A model generated the notes under the pieces. That model had not been told where the DNA came from. It saw nothing but the letters and a program-made list of their open reading frames with translations, and made no database searches. The position numbers were made by a program, and so were the translations under genes. Below, piece after piece: positions 16,220 to 25,225 of a DNA stretch of 64,000 bases; position 1 is the first letter of the stretch, and each line of letters opens with the position of its first letter. The stretch comes from Pirellulaceae bacterium (GTDB taxonomy: Bacteria; Planctomycetota; Planctomycetia; Pirellulales; Pirellulaceae): the NCBI GenBank assembly GCA_018402565.1, contig JAGYIQ010000002.1, positions 620,001-684,000 on the forward strand, in the 5' to 3' direction.

Positions 16220-18607
16220 ATGACCAAAAACAAGTCAGGAAAGGCCGCAGCCAGCGATTTGCATAACTTGACAGGTGATACGCCGATCATTTACATCCAC
16301 GGCATCAGCGCGCATCCGCCAGCCGAGGATTGGAAACGATTCTGGGATCATGCCCTGTTTGGTCGCTCGATGGGCCCGCGTACGATCCCAGCGTATTGGG
16401 CCAATGTGCTGCACAAGGAACTGGACCCGAATGCCTGGGGCAGGCGTTGTCGTCAAACCGCTTTTTTGCTGGCTCAAACGGCATCATCATCGCGGAGCCA
16501 AAGCTCCCTGGCGACAACCGTAGCGCCGGCGGAGTTGCTCCAGTCCATGGGACTGGATGGGCGAGACCGCCACAATCTGGATTTTACCGAGCGGCTGTTA
16601 CAGGCTTACTCCGAATGGGATGGTTCGGGCGTGTCCCCATCCGGCACCCGCGGCCCCACCCCGCAGCATGTGACTCCATCGACCGCTGCGCGGCCCTGGC
16701 GCAACAAGCTGGCACGCTACTTCTTGCAGAGTTTCTTCCAGGATGTCGTCGTTTATTTCCTGGATCCCGCGAAGCGGTTGGCGATTCAAGATCGCCTGCG
16801 AGCTGCCGTGGATCGGGCGGGGCAACCGGCGATCATCGTGGCCCACAGCTTGGGCACCGTAATCGCCTTCGAGACGTTGTCACAGATGACGCCAGCGACC
16901 GAGGTCCCGCTGCTGGTGACCGTCGGCTCCCCGCTGGGGCTCTGCCCGCTGCAAGACGAAATCCGAGCACATGGCAATGCCTTGGTCGTGCCGCCCGGCG
17001 TCGCGGCCTGGTACAACTTTGCTGACCCGTGGGATCCCATCGCTTTGGACGGACAACTGTTCGATGACTTTGCCGCAACCGCGGGTGTCGCGATCCAAGA
17101 TGTCGCGATCCGCAACACCGAACGCGGCTTGCTGAACATCTGGGATGCCCATCATTCCGGCGGCTATTTGGCGCATCCGAACGTTAGGGACGTTGTCTAC
17201 CGTGCGGCTGCGATCGACTCGAACGCTCGCTTCATGGTAGCGCGCGACGTCTGTGAACGGTTTCAGACCGGGCAGCGGCAGCCGGTTTTGATTGAGATCC
17301 TGGAACCCGAGCGGCAGGCAATGGAAGAGAACGAAGCCGAGCGGGTCCACCGAGAAGCGGAGCAAAAGTCAACGCTGCAGACACTGGCGGGTCGTGGCAG
17401 ATGGCTGGCCACCCAAATCAAGCAGATCGTGAAGGAACTCAGCCCCGGTCAGCTCAAGGCTGCGGACGTGACCGTACTGCGCAAGTACGTCTCGGCCCGC
17501 TTGACTCCCGACGAGATCGTGGTGCTGTCGGAGCGACACGCCGAACTGAACATCTATCGAGTTTGGCGAAGCGCGCCCAAACGCACCTTGATGCATCGAT
17601 CGGTGCCGACCGTGACAGGCGATCTGCCCGCAGCCACGCAGGAAAATCTGGGGCAAGGCATCGTCTGGGCGGTACTGGACACGGGCTGCCAGGCCGATCA
17701 TCCGCATTTTAATCCACCCACAGGCGCGACGATCGCCCAGGTATTCGACTGCACTCGACCCGGCGGACGCGTGTACAAGGTGCCACTCTCGGACGCGATC
17801 GATCCGCAGGGACACGGGACCCACGTCGCCGGGATCATCGCTGGCAGTGGCCAGCAACACGGGCAAGTCTATCGCGGCGTCGCGCCGCGGGCTCGGTTGG
17901 TTATCTACAAGGTGATGGACGATCGCGGACAGGGTGAAGATGCCTGGATCATCAAGGCCATCGATCACATTTGGAAGTTGAATCGGCGACCCGGCGGTCT
18001 GAGGATTCATGGCGTCAACGTGAGTTTGGGCGGCGGGTTCGATCCAACGGTCTTTGGCTGTGGGCATTCGCCGATCTGCACCGAGCTGCGCGATCTATGG
18101 CAACAAGGTGTGGTGGTCTGCGTGGCCGCCGGCAACGATGGTCGTGTGGAGGTCGCCGCCAAAGACGGAACCTTTGACCTGAACCCGGCGCTCTCGATTG
18201 GCGATCCCGCCAACTTGGAGGAGTGCATCGCGGTGGGCTCGACCCACAAGTCGCAGCCGCAGACTTACGGAGTTTCTTTCTTTTCATCCCGCGGGCCAAC
18301 GGTCGACGGACGACAAAAGCCGGACCTCGTAGCGCCCGGCGAGAAGATCCTCTCGTGCAGCTCCCGACTGATCGTCGACGACCAAGGGAATCGGATTTGG
18401 TACTCCGCTGAAAGTGGTACCAGCATGGCCTGCCCGCATGTCTCTGGCGTGATCGCGGCTTTCCTGTCGCAGCGACCGGAGTTCATCGGCCAGCCGGATC
18501 GCGTCAAAGAGTGGTTGTTGCGACATGCGACGTCGCTGCAACGCCATTCCCACCATCAAGGCGCTGGCGTACCCAATCTGGCAGCCATGTTGTCAGAAAA
18601 ACCATAA
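16220..18607 (+). CDS. Alpha/beta-hydrolase fused to a subtilisin-family (S8) protease
   Basis: The 795-residue protein has two enzymes. The N-terminal part opens with a lipase-like strand (DTPIIYIHGISAHPP) and has a nucleophile elbow AHSLG at about residues 206-211; DPWDPI and a later DAHHSGGY could supply the acid and histidine. A charged helical linker follows at about 345-440. The C-terminal part has a full subtilase triad: Asp in VLDTG near 486, His in GHGTH near 532 and Ser in GTSMACPHVSG near 735, with the oxyanion Asn in AAGND. There is no signal peptide, so it is probably cytosolic or exported in an unusual way. GCAGGAG precedes the ATG. The fusion is uncommon to my knowledge. Both domain assignments are firm; the substrate and a protein-level switch are unknown. 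Confidence 0.9.
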   Translation: MTKNKSGKAAASDLHNLTGDTPIIYIHGISAHPPAEDWKRFWDHALFGRSMGPRTIPAYWANVLHKELDPNAWGRRCRQTAFLLAQTASSSRSQSSLATTVAPAELLQSMGLDGRDRHNLDFTERLLQAYSEWDGSGVSPSGTRGPTPQHVTPSTAARPWRNKLARYFLQSFFQDVVVYFLDPAKRLAIQDRLRAAVDRAGQPAIIVAHSLGTVIAFETLSQMTPATEVPLLVTVGSPLGLCPLQDEIRAHGNALVVPPGVAAWYNFADPWDPIALDGQLFDDFAATAGVAIQDVAIRNTERGLLNIWDAHHSGGYLAHPNVRDVVYRAAAIDSNARFMVARDVCERFQTGQRQPVLIEILEPERQAMEENEAERVHREAEQKSTLQTLAGRGRWLATQIKQIVKELSPGQLKAADVTVLRKYVSARLTPDEIVVLSERHAELNIYRVWRSAPKRTLMHRSVPTVTGDLPAATQENLGQGIVWAVLDTGCQADHPHFNPPTGATIAQVFDCTRPGGRVYKVPLSDAIDPQGHGTHVAGIIAGSGQQHGQVYRGVAPRARLVIYKVMDDRGQGEDAWIIKAIDHIWKLNRRPGGLRIHGVNVSLGGGFDPTVFGCGHSPICTELRDLWQQGVVVCVAAGNDGRVEVAAKDGTFDLNPALSIGDPANLEECIAVGSTHKSQPQTYGVSFFSSRGPTVDGRQKPDLVAPGEKILSCSSRLIVDDQGNRIWYSAESGTSMACPHVSGVIAAFLSQRPEFIGQPDRVKEWLLRHATSLQRHSHHQGAGVPNLAAMLSEKP

Positions 18608-18716
18608 ATATCTGAAAAACCGCTCCAGTCCTCCAAGCGGGAGCTCCGATAAAACAACTGGCTATGAATTGTGCTGGTGACGATTTCGTGTTTTCTTTGC
18701 ATCAAAGGCCGGTACC

Positions 18717-20276
18717 ATGGGGTCTCGTGTCTGTTATTCGGTTGCCGCGGCCCTGATCGTATCGGCCGGTCTTTTGACGGGGGGGTGCGCCAAGCACCAG
18801 CCCAAGCCGACCATCACGGCGGTGGGGCTGTCGCCAGGGAATCGCTGTGAGCCGCCAGGCATCCCCTACTACCTCCCAAAACCCCTGCTGGTGATTGCCA
18901 AAAATGTGCGGCACATCGATGAGAGCAAGGTCGGTCTGACCGCTCCGGCGACCATTCCCAACGGTTTCGACAACCAAGCCTCCTACGCCGATGTGAAAGC
19001 CAACGTCACCGTGCCGCGTGTCGGTGGCGGCGTCACCGGCGTCTCCGCCAACAAAGTGGCGGCCGCTCCACTCTCTCGGACCGCCTCCGGATCGGCCGGC
19101 TCCCAGGCCCACGTGCCAGCCGCCATGTTGCCCGGCGACAGCAGTGACGGGCTGCAGCCGGACAGCTTCTATACTTATCAAATTGTGTTTGTGCCGGATT
19201 TGTCGCAAAAATACGGCCTGCAGATCACGGGTGGCGCCGGGGAATTCCGCGCCGCGCTGAACATGGTCAATGGCTGGATGTATACCGGCATGGGCCCGTT
19301 TTATCTGAAGGACAGCAGCTCGGCCCAGAACGCTATGGCCACGGGGGTCGGCGCCATGTTCGCGGGTCGCGGCGCCTCGGATGTGATCGATAGCGTCGGC
19401 GGGCTGACCGAAACGATCGGCGACATCAGCAACAAAGAGTCCGCTCTGCAAGACCTCCAGACGCAACAGGATTTGCAGCGAGCGATTGCAGCGATCGAGG
19501 CCGCCTCTCGCTCGGCTCCACGAGTCCAACAGCAGATTCTCAATTACGCTGAAATCTATATCTACGAGCCGCACTTGTTGCCCGACCAGTCGACAGAGTG
19601 GCAACTGGTGGCCGAGCACCACTTCGATCGCGATTACTTGGAGACGGTCGATACTCCGGCGGCCGCAACCGAGCGGATGAAGGTCCTGCAACAACTGATT
19701 CTGCCCCGTGCAGGGAAACCCGCACAGACCGCCGCCGACCCCAAACCCGCCACGTCCACGACCCGACGCAGCTCCTCACGAGCCAATAACGCTGCGACTA
19801 ATCAATCGACCAATCAATCGACCAATGACTCGTCTGAAAAAACAGATGGCGAAGGCCGAGCCGAAAGTGGGGAACAAGCGTACGACGATGGTACGGGCGA
19901 CAGTATGGAGCAAGGTGAAGGCAACGCACAGGACGACATCGATGGGCCAGGCGGCATCGACGAGACAAACGCGCGGCCAGATTTTTTGCGCAATGGGCCG
20001 TTAGGACCGGAGAGCCTGCCGCTGCCACGCAGCGAAAACCAGCACGCCGACTCGAGCGGCCTCGCGCCAACCACCGATCCTCCACCGCTGGTTCGACAAG
20101 ATGGCCAGCTCCAAGTGCAACCGCCTGTGAATGGCCGCAGCGGTAGGGATGCCCTGCCTCGAGTCTCGCAGCGGCCGCTGTTGGGCAAGTTCCACCCGGT
20201 GATCGAGGAGCGACGCCCCGTGCAAGCGACCCTCCGCGGACCAAGCCAACGTGCCGTGGGCGATATTGTCCCCTGA
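18717..20276 (+). CDS. Putative lipoprotein with acidic low-complexity C-terminal half
   Basis: The protein has 519 residues. The N-terminus is a hydrophobic signal ending in a lipobox-like LLTGGC, so a lipid anchor on Cys24 is likely. Residues 30-330 look folded (YYLPKPLLVIAKNVRHID, FYTYQIVFVPDLSQKYGLQ), with a probable helical part near 240-270. From about 345 the chain is Ser/Thr/Asn/Gln-rich, then acidic, then proline-rich, as in a surface linker; direct repeats (NQSTNQSTN) are visible near 19798. I recognise no family. It sits between two protease genes on the same strand and could be an envelope partner or substrate of either, which is only inference. Confidence 0.6.
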   Translation: MGSRVCYSVAAALIVSAGLLTGGCAKHQPKPTITAVGLSPGNRCEPPGIPYYLPKPLLVIAKNVRHIDESKVGLTAPATIPNGFDNQASYADVKANVTVPRVGGGVTGVSANKVAAAPLSRTASGSAGSQAHVPAAMLPGDSSDGLQPDSFYTYQIVFVPDLSQKYGLQITGGAGEFRAALNMVNGWMYTGMGPFYLKDSSSAQNAMATGVGAMFAGRGASDVIDSVGGLTETIGDISNKESALQDLQTQQDLQRAIAAIEAASRSAPRVQQQILNYAEIYIYEPHLLPDQSTEWQLVAEHHFDRDYLETVDTPAAATERMKVLQQLILPRAGKPAQTAADPKPATSTTRRSSSRANNAATNQSTNQSTNDSSEKTDGEGRAESGEQAYDDGTGDSMEQGEGNAQDDIDGPGGIDETNARPDFLRNGPLGPESLPLPRSENQHADSSGLAPTTDPPPLVRQDGQLQVQPPVNGRSGRDALPRVSQRPLLGKFHPVIEERRPVQATLRGPSQRAVGDIVP

Positions 20277-20308
20277 ACCTTGTCGAGCGGCCCCACGGAG
20301 AAACGGCT

Positions 20309-21169
20309 ATGCCACGCGATCTGCTGCGGGACCAATCGAATGGCTCGACCTTGATCGGTCGGTGGCAAGAACCGAGCAACCAGCAAGTGCGTGGGCGATG
20401 GCGATCGCATGACCAACGTGTGGACAATCCGCGTCGTCCGTCGATCCGCTCCATTGTCGGTAGGGACAATCGCCAAGCGGTGTCACGACTGGGTTATAGT
20501 CCATTTTGTTTCATTGCTCAGGTCCTGTCGTATGCGGCCGGCGGAAGAACGCGTTCGTTGGGTAGCGGCTTCTTGATCGCACCGGATCGGTTGGTGACCG
20601 CCGCTCATAACTTCTTTATGCGCGGTCAAAGAGCCGATCGGTGGGAAGTGTACTTCATGCTCAACGGCGATCGCTCCGCCAACAATGTGTACGCCTACAC
20701 CGGTTACACACCACGCTTGCATCCTCGCTACCGCATCGCCGATCGCGAGAGCCGCTACGATGTCGCCACCCTCCAACTGCAACCCGTGGGACGCCCACTG
20801 CCGAGGACTTGGGGCGTCTTGCGAGTCGTAGAAGTGGTCGCAGGGCAGTTGGATCGACAACGGGTCTTGGCCAGTGGTTACCCGCTGGAGGTCCCCGCCG
20901 CCTATCGCGAACAACGACGCGACGATGCCAGCCAGTACTTTGACTTCGGAATCCTGAGCGGACATCGCGGGGGATTGGTACGCCACAACGCCGACACAAC
21001 CGCCGGTCAAAGCGGCAGTCCACTGGTCGTCCGCATCGAGAGCGACGGCGTTGGGCATTCCGCCGCCGCGGGACTGCATGTGCGCGGCTCCGCAACGACC
21101 ACGCCACAACACCCGAATATCGGCCTACCGTTCGAACGTGACATCGCTGATTTCATCTTTTCCAATTGA
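20309..21169 (+). CDS. Trypsin-like (S1/V8-type) serine protease
   Basis: The 286-residue protein carries the chymotrypsin-fold triad. His is in TAAHN near residue 100, within GSGFLIAPDRLVTAAHNFF. Asp is in YDVATLQL near 151. Ser is in TAGQSGSPLVV near 236. The GQSGSP form is that of the glutamyl endopeptidase (V8) group. The first 65 residues are polar and basic, and no signal peptide is visible, so it is either cytosolic or matured from a pro-region. GGAG lies just ahead of the ATG, 32 bp after the lipoprotein gene, so the two may be co-transcribed. Confidence 0.85.
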   Translation: MPRDLLRDQSNGSTLIGRWQEPSNQQVRGRWRSHDQRVDNPRRPSIRSIVGRDNRQAVSRLGYSPFCFIAQVLSYAAGGRTRSLGSGFLIAPDRLVTAAHNFFMRGQRADRWEVYFMLNGDRSANNVYAYTGYTPRLHPRYRIADRESRYDVATLQLQPVGRPLPRTWGVLRVVEVVAGQLDRQRVLASGYPLEVPAAYREQRRDDASQYFDFGILSGHRGGLVRHNADTTAGQSGSPLVVRIESDGVGHSAAAGLHVRGSATTTPQHPNIGLPFERDIADFIFSN

Positions 21170-21246
21170 CGCGGGACCTGTCCGGTAAGACAATCAACCA
21201 CCCATCGCCAGCGCGTGTGGACAGTCCTTGAACCCAAAGAGACGGA

Positions 21247-21885
21247 ATGATGAGTAGTCATGCGGAGCAGCCTGAACGGTTCTCAGTCGATAGTTATCTA
21301 ACTCGCGAGCTTTCAGCCGAGGTTAAAAGCGAATACAGTGACGGTCTGGTTTGGGCGATGACCGGTGCGTCGAATCGACATAATCTGATCGCAACCAATG
21401 CCCTGGTAGCGTTGGCGGGCCTGTTGCGGGGCACGCCTTGTCGTGTCTACAACTCCGACACCAAAATTCGCGTGCGTCGACTGGAGTCAACTTGGTTCTA
21501 TTACCCAGATGCCGCGGTCATTTGTGAGCCGAATCCGCAGGCGGATCGGTACCAAGACCGCCCCGTGCTCGTCGTGGAGGTCTTATCGCATTCGACCCGC
21601 GCGCGCGACCTGGACGAGAAATTAAACCAGTACCTCAGCCTGCCCTCGCTGGCTTATTACCTAGTGCTGGAGCAGACAACGCCACGAGCCGTCTTGATGC
21701 GGAGGAGCTCCCACGGCTTCCTCCGCGAAGTCCACGAAGGCTTGGACGCAACGATCGACCTGCCTGAACTGAGCGGCCAATTGCAACTGAGCGACCTGTA
21801 CGTCGACGTGGACTTCTCCCCCGCAGCCGTGCGTGAAGAGAGTCACGAAGCGGAGTACGCGTCACCCACCGATCCTCCCCTGTAG
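21247..21885 (+). CDS. Uma2 family (DUF820) restriction-endonuclease-fold protein
   Basis: The 212-residue protein matches the Uma2/DUF820 pattern: an early KSEYSDGLVWAMTGAS, a helix with RHN, then DTKIRV, YYPDAAVICEP, PVLVVEVLS and DLDEKLNQYLSLPSLAYYLVL. The acidic residue in the 'YPDAAV' block and the E in 'VVEVLS', plus the later Lys of 'EKLNQY', fit the PD-(D/E)xK core. The cellular role of the family is not settled; it is strongly expanded in cyanobacteria and planctomycetes. It is probably single-gene, and a short convergent gap separates it from the SRPBCC gene. Confidence 0.85.
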   Translation: MMSSHAEQPERFSVDSYLTRELSAEVKSEYSDGLVWAMTGASNRHNLIATNALVALAGLLRGTPCRVYNSDTKIRVRRLESTWFYYPDAAVICEPNPQADRYQDRPVLVVEVLSHSTRARDLDEKLNQYLSLPSLAYYLVLEQTTPRAVLMRRSSHGFLREVHEGLDATIDLPELSGQLQLSDLYVDVDFSPAAVREESHEAEYASPTDPPL

Positions 21886-21917
21886 GACACCCTCGGCCAA
21901 AGCGTTGTGCCGATCGG

Positions 21918-22493
21918 CTAGTTGGCAGGCGGCGAGTTGGCAGGCGGAGTGGAAGGCTCTGATTCCGTCGGGGTCTCGCAGTGCGTCCGCAGTCGCTCCA
22001 GCGATTGCTGCAGCTGCCCGCCGAGACTCTCGCTGTAGGTTTCCGATAAGAGCCGATAGAAGAGCGTGTTGGGTAAACTTCCCGAGGCGGTCCAAATGAC
22101 GGTCGACCGACTCTCCCCGATGGGGCTGACCTGCAAGGTGCCCAGCATGGGCGGGAAAACGGGCGATTGCAGGCGGAAGTCGACTTGTCCGGCTACGCTG
22201 TCAGTGGCCGTCAGTTGCAGCGTCGCTGGGCCACCTCTGGGATCGGTCCAACTCAACAGCGGTCCCTGCTCATCGGCGGCCAAGGTCACGTCGGGAGCAT
22301 TCGCTGGGATAAATGGCGACCAATGGCTCCAGTTCTCCAGCACGGCCAATTGCCGATAGATCTCATCGGCCGGGGCCGCAATTTCGGCCTGTGCAACCGC
22401 TTTGTAATCCAGATTCGACCGCAGCATCTTGAAGCTGAGCATCCCCACGATCAAGATCACAAACGTTGCGATAATCAACCAAATGATTTTCAT
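21918..22493 (-). CDS. Membrane-anchored SRPBCC (START-like) family protein
   Basis: The protein has 191 residues from the ATG at 22493. A longer frame reaches 22733, but its extra 80 residues overlap the treZ gene and look non-coding. The N-terminus is a single membrane segment (IIWLIIATFVILIVGMLSF). Residues 30-170 follow the SRPBCC layout: AEIAAPADEIYRQLAVLENWSHWSPF, then ADEQGPLLSWTDPRG and strand-rich segments ending in SLGGQLQQSLERLRTHCE. The C-terminus has a tandem PPANSPPAN. A periplasmic or membrane-surface lipid/hydrophobe-binding function is usual for the fold; the ligand is unknown. It lies 53 bp downstream of treZ on the same strand. Confidence 0.75.
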   Translation of the reverse strand: MKIIWLIIATFVILIVGMLSFKMLRSNLDYKAVAQAEIAAPADEIYRQLAVLENWSHWSPFIPANAPDVTLAADEQGPLLSWTDPRGGPATLQLTATDSVAGQVDFRLQSPVFPPMLGTLQVSPIGESRSTVIWTASGSLPNTLFYRLLSETYSESLGGQLQQSLERLRTHCETPTESEPSTPPANSPPAN

Positions 22494-22546
22494 GCGGAAC
22501 GCACCATCGGAGACAAGGGACTGGAAATCACTGCCGTCAGGGAATC

Positions 22547-24526
22547 CTAGCGGAAAGTGGCTCCAGGGCAACTGCCCCCGAACAATTGCGTCACACGCGC
22601 TCGCGGGAACGGCCACTCGCCGGCGGTCTCGCACGGCCAAGTCTGACGCACCACCTCTCCGCTGGCTGTGACGCACCCGTACATTCCCGCCGGCACCGCC
22701 GGAACGGTCGGAACGGTCGGGTCCGGCGGCCACAACCAGCTCTCGACGCGACAGAGAAAATCGGGCCAGCGGTACTCCAGTACAAAGTAAGGGTCACCCG
22801 CGGTGTGCGACCAAATGGCGTTGTCCGGGCAGAGCCACCCGGCCTCGAGACCGGTTCGACGCAGTTGCAACAGCCACTGGTACCAGGCTCCAGTGACCGA
22901 GTCCCAAGTCTCACTGTCCGGCAGGCAGCTGGAGAAAAACGCCGCCGGATCGGATGGCAACGGGGCGTCGTCCCACGAGTGGTGCGGGTACTCGTGCTGA
23001 CGGCCGCGGTCCACGGCCGCTCGCAGGCTCGGATCGCCAAAGTCCGCAAAGAAACAAAAAGGTGAGGCCACACTGCCCTCCTCGCCCATGAACAGCTGTG
23101 GGATGGACGGGGCCAACAGCATCAAGGCCGCCGCCGCTCGCTGAAAGTCGGCCGAAGTCAAGTGATGCAGCCGCTTCCCGTGTGGATGATTCCCCACACT
23201 GTCATGCGTCTGCAGCGGGACCACCAAGCCCGCATGGGACGTGGCCGCTGGTCGGTCGTCACTCGGCAGTGGCGGCTCGTGTCGCTGGTAGTCGCGAGCC
23301 GCGGAGCCGCAGTAGACAAAGCCCTGCCGCAGGGCCGCAGCCACATCCTCCGCACCTCGATACGGTCGATTCGTCAGCCGAACCTCCGGTGCCCCCAGCG
23401 AATACACCGCATGCATAAAACAGTCGGCCCACTGCGCGGTATACGTGGACGGCAGCTGCGGATCAAACACGTTTGTCTCGGCAATGCAGTGGCACGTCCG
23501 CCCCATTTCAGTCGCGACGCGCTGCACGGTCTCCGCAATCTCCCGCGTGAGACTGGGCTCACGAGTATCGAACAGGTAGTGAATCGCATCCAGCCGCAAG
23601 CCATCAAAATGGTAATTTGTCAACCAATGGCAAACATTGTCCAAAATCCACTGGCGAACCTGCTGCCGTTGCCGCCCAGAATAGTTGAGCGCCTCGCCCC
23701 AAGGTGTCTTGATGCTGGGAGAGAAATAAGGAGCAAATTCACGCAAATAATTGCCCTCCGGTCCCAAGTGGTTGTAGACCACATCCAACAAAACAGCGAT
23801 GCCCTGCCGATGACATTCGTCGATCAGCATCTTCAGTTCGTCCACAGAGCCGTACGCCGCTTTGGGAGCAAACAGGTGCACGCCATCGTAGCCCCAATTC
23901 CAGCGACCCGGCGTATCCGCCAGCGGCAAAAGTTCGATCGCTGTCACACCCAACTCACGCAGCCTGGGCAGCTGCTCGCGACAGGCCCGGTAAGTGCCCT
24001 CCGAGCTGAAGCACCCCACGTGCAATTCGTAGATCACCATCCGCTCGGCCGGCAGTCCCACCCAGGCTTGATCCGTCCATTGGAACGAACCGTGATCGAT
24101 CCATTGCGACGGGCCATGGACACCGAACGGCTGGAATGCACTCCGCGGATCGGGCCGTAAATCCTGCCCATTCAACCGAAAAAAATAATAAGGGTGCATC
24201 TCCGCGGCAGCAATGATCGCGGCGTAATCGCCCGCCTCCACCGCCCGGCGACGCTCTGGGGCATCGAGCGGTGTCAGCGGAATCACCCGCGGTTGAGCCG
24301 ACTGTGCTACAGCCCGCCAATCGGCCCGATGAGTGAGCGGCACGAACATTTCCGCGGCTGCCTGCGGGAACAAGATCCAATCCAAGGCCTGACAACGGGG
24401 AGCCCAAACTTTACAGGCCAATCGGCCATCGGGCAGTCGCGTCACCCCGTATGGCAGTGCCCGGCAGGCAGCCAAGCTGTCAGGCAACTCGGTGGACGGA
24501 GGCTGATTCAAGATGCTCAACTTCAA
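22547..24526 (-). CDS. treZ: Malto-oligosyltrehalose trehalohydrolase (GH13)
   Basis: TreZ releases trehalose from maltooligosyl-trehalose. The N-terminal part is the CBM48-like domain (YGVTRLPDGRLACKVWAPRC). The GH13 barrel motifs follow: ELHVGCFSSEGTY, LPLADTPGRWNWGYDGVHLFAP, DVVYNHLGPEGNYL, HFDGLRLDAIH (nucleophile Asp near residue 312) and CHCIAETN (acid/base Glu near 350). The trehalohydrolase-specific WGEALNY is present. The start is uncertain: a TTG at 24526 overlaps the TGA of the BON gene, giving 659 residues, close to the family length; an ATG at 24628 would add 34 residues that are merely a shadow of the BON gene. No treY or treS lies in the window, so its partner enzyme must be elsewhere. 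Confidence 0.9.
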   Translation of the reverse strand: MKLSILNQPPSTELPDSLAACRALPYGVTRLPDGRLACKVWAPRCQALDWILFPQAAAEMFVPLTHRADWRAVAQSAQPRVIPLTPLDAPERRRAVEAGDYAAIIAAAEMHPYYFFRLNGQDLRPDPRSAFQPFGVHGPSQWIDHGSFQWTDQAWVGLPAERMVIYELHVGCFSSEGTYRACREQLPRLRELGVTAIELLPLADTPGRWNWGYDGVHLFAPKAAYGSVDELKMLIDECHRQGIAVLLDVVYNHLGPEGNYLREFAPYFSPSIKTPWGEALNYSGRQRQQVRQWILDNVCHWLTNYHFDGLRLDAIHYLFDTREPSLTREIAETVQRVATEMGRTCHCIAETNVFDPQLPSTYTAQWADCFMHAVYSLGAPEVRLTNRPYRGAEDVAAALRQGFVYCGSAARDYQRHEPPLPSDDRPAATSHAGLVVPLQTHDSVGNHPHGKRLHHLTSADFQRAAAALMLLAPSIPQLFMGEEGSVASPFCFFADFGDPSLRAAVDRGRQHEYPHHSWDDAPLPSDPAAFFSSCLPDSETWDSVTGAWYQWLLQLRRTGLEAGWLCPDNAIWSHTAGDPYFVLEYRWPDFLCRVESWLWPPDPTVPTVPAVPAGMYGCVTASGEVVRQTWPCETAGEWPFPRARVTQLFGGSCPGATFR

Positions 24527-24885
24527 ACCATCGACGCGACACGCAGATCGTCGATGATCTCGACCAAATCGAAGGCAAACCGCACCGACTCCAAGACCAA
24601 CTGTTTGTGGTAATAAGATTCCACGCAACCACTGAGCACGATACGTGGCCCCATGGCGTCGACCGTGATCTGCCGCAGATCCGCCAGAGGACTGGCCAGA
24701 AGCTGCTCGCGGAACTGCCGACTCAAGTGCGCAACCAACGCATCATCGGAGTGAAATTCCGCCACTGCCGTCTCGTCCAATTCGGATAAATGAGTGGACG
24801 CTCTCGGCCCGGAAGGCCCGGACGCTCGCGGCCCGGACGGCCCGGACGCTCTCGGCCCGGACGATTTGAGTAATTCGATGTTCAT
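24523..24885 (-). CDS. BON-domain protein with an N-terminal octapeptide repeat
   Basis: The 120-residue protein has an ATG 8 bases behind a strong GGAGGGAG site. Residues 60-115 form one BON domain (LRQITVDAMGPRIVLSGCVESYYHKQLVLESV), a fold linked to membrane or ligand binding. Residues 9-30 are an in-frame repeat of GPRASGPS, about 2.5 copies, coded by a 24-bp GC-rich tandem repeat at about 24797-24866. There is no signal peptide. The stop overlaps the likely TTG start of treZ, so the two are translationally linked; the functional reason is not clear. Confidence 0.75.
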   Translation of the reverse strand: MNIELLKSSGPRASGPSGPRASGPSGPRASTHLSELDETAVAEFHSDDALVAHLSRQFREQLLASPLADLRQITVDAMGPRIVLSGCVESYYHKQLVLESVRFAFDLVEIIDDLRVASMV

Positions 24886-25080
24886 GGGACTCCCTCCGTG
24901 TATCGTCTATGTTTCGAACGACTGTTTGATTGTGCCCGAATCCGCTCCGAGCGTCAAGCAAATCAAACTCTTTTCTCGATGATTTAATAAACCCGCTAGC
25001 GTCACCCGATTTCACGGGTGCTGGGCACGGGAATTTGGCGGCCTGCAACCGGGCCGGCCGCCTGAATTGGGCAGGTCGTA

Positions 25081-25225
25081 CTAGTGCTTTGTCACAATTT
25101 AATTTTGGGATCGGTGTGGCAAAGGGGTCAGGCGTCAATTGCCGGAACGGCCCTGCGGGTGCTTCGCACAATTGACGCCTGCCCCCTTTGCCACACCCCA
25201 AGTTTTGGCTGTGACAAAGCACTAG
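25081..25225. mobile_element. 145-bp palindromic MITE-like element, copy A
   Basis: A complete copy running from CTAGTGCTTTGTCACA to TGTGACAAAGCACTAG. The two halves are near-perfect inverted repeats, so the whole element can form one long hairpin. The inner part holds GGCGTCAATT and AATTGACGCC around a short GC-rich centre. No open reading frame of its own makes sense; it is non-autonomous. The right-hand CTAG includes the purB TAG stop codon. Its centre is in the opposite orientation to copies B and C. Confidence 0.85.

Noticed and set aside
16220..18607. Frameshift or gene-fusion artefact in the hydrolase-subtilase gene
   Set aside because: The frame is continuous with a sensible helical linker and both catalytic sets intact, so one chain is the simpler reading.
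18601..18660. Possible intrinsic terminator after the subtilase gene (CCGCT/AGCGG)
   Set aside because: The stem is short and no T-run follows.
24743..25222. 159-codon minus frame across MITE copy A and the BON gene repeat
   Set aside because: It overlaps the well-supported BON gene in another frame and consists of repeat translation.
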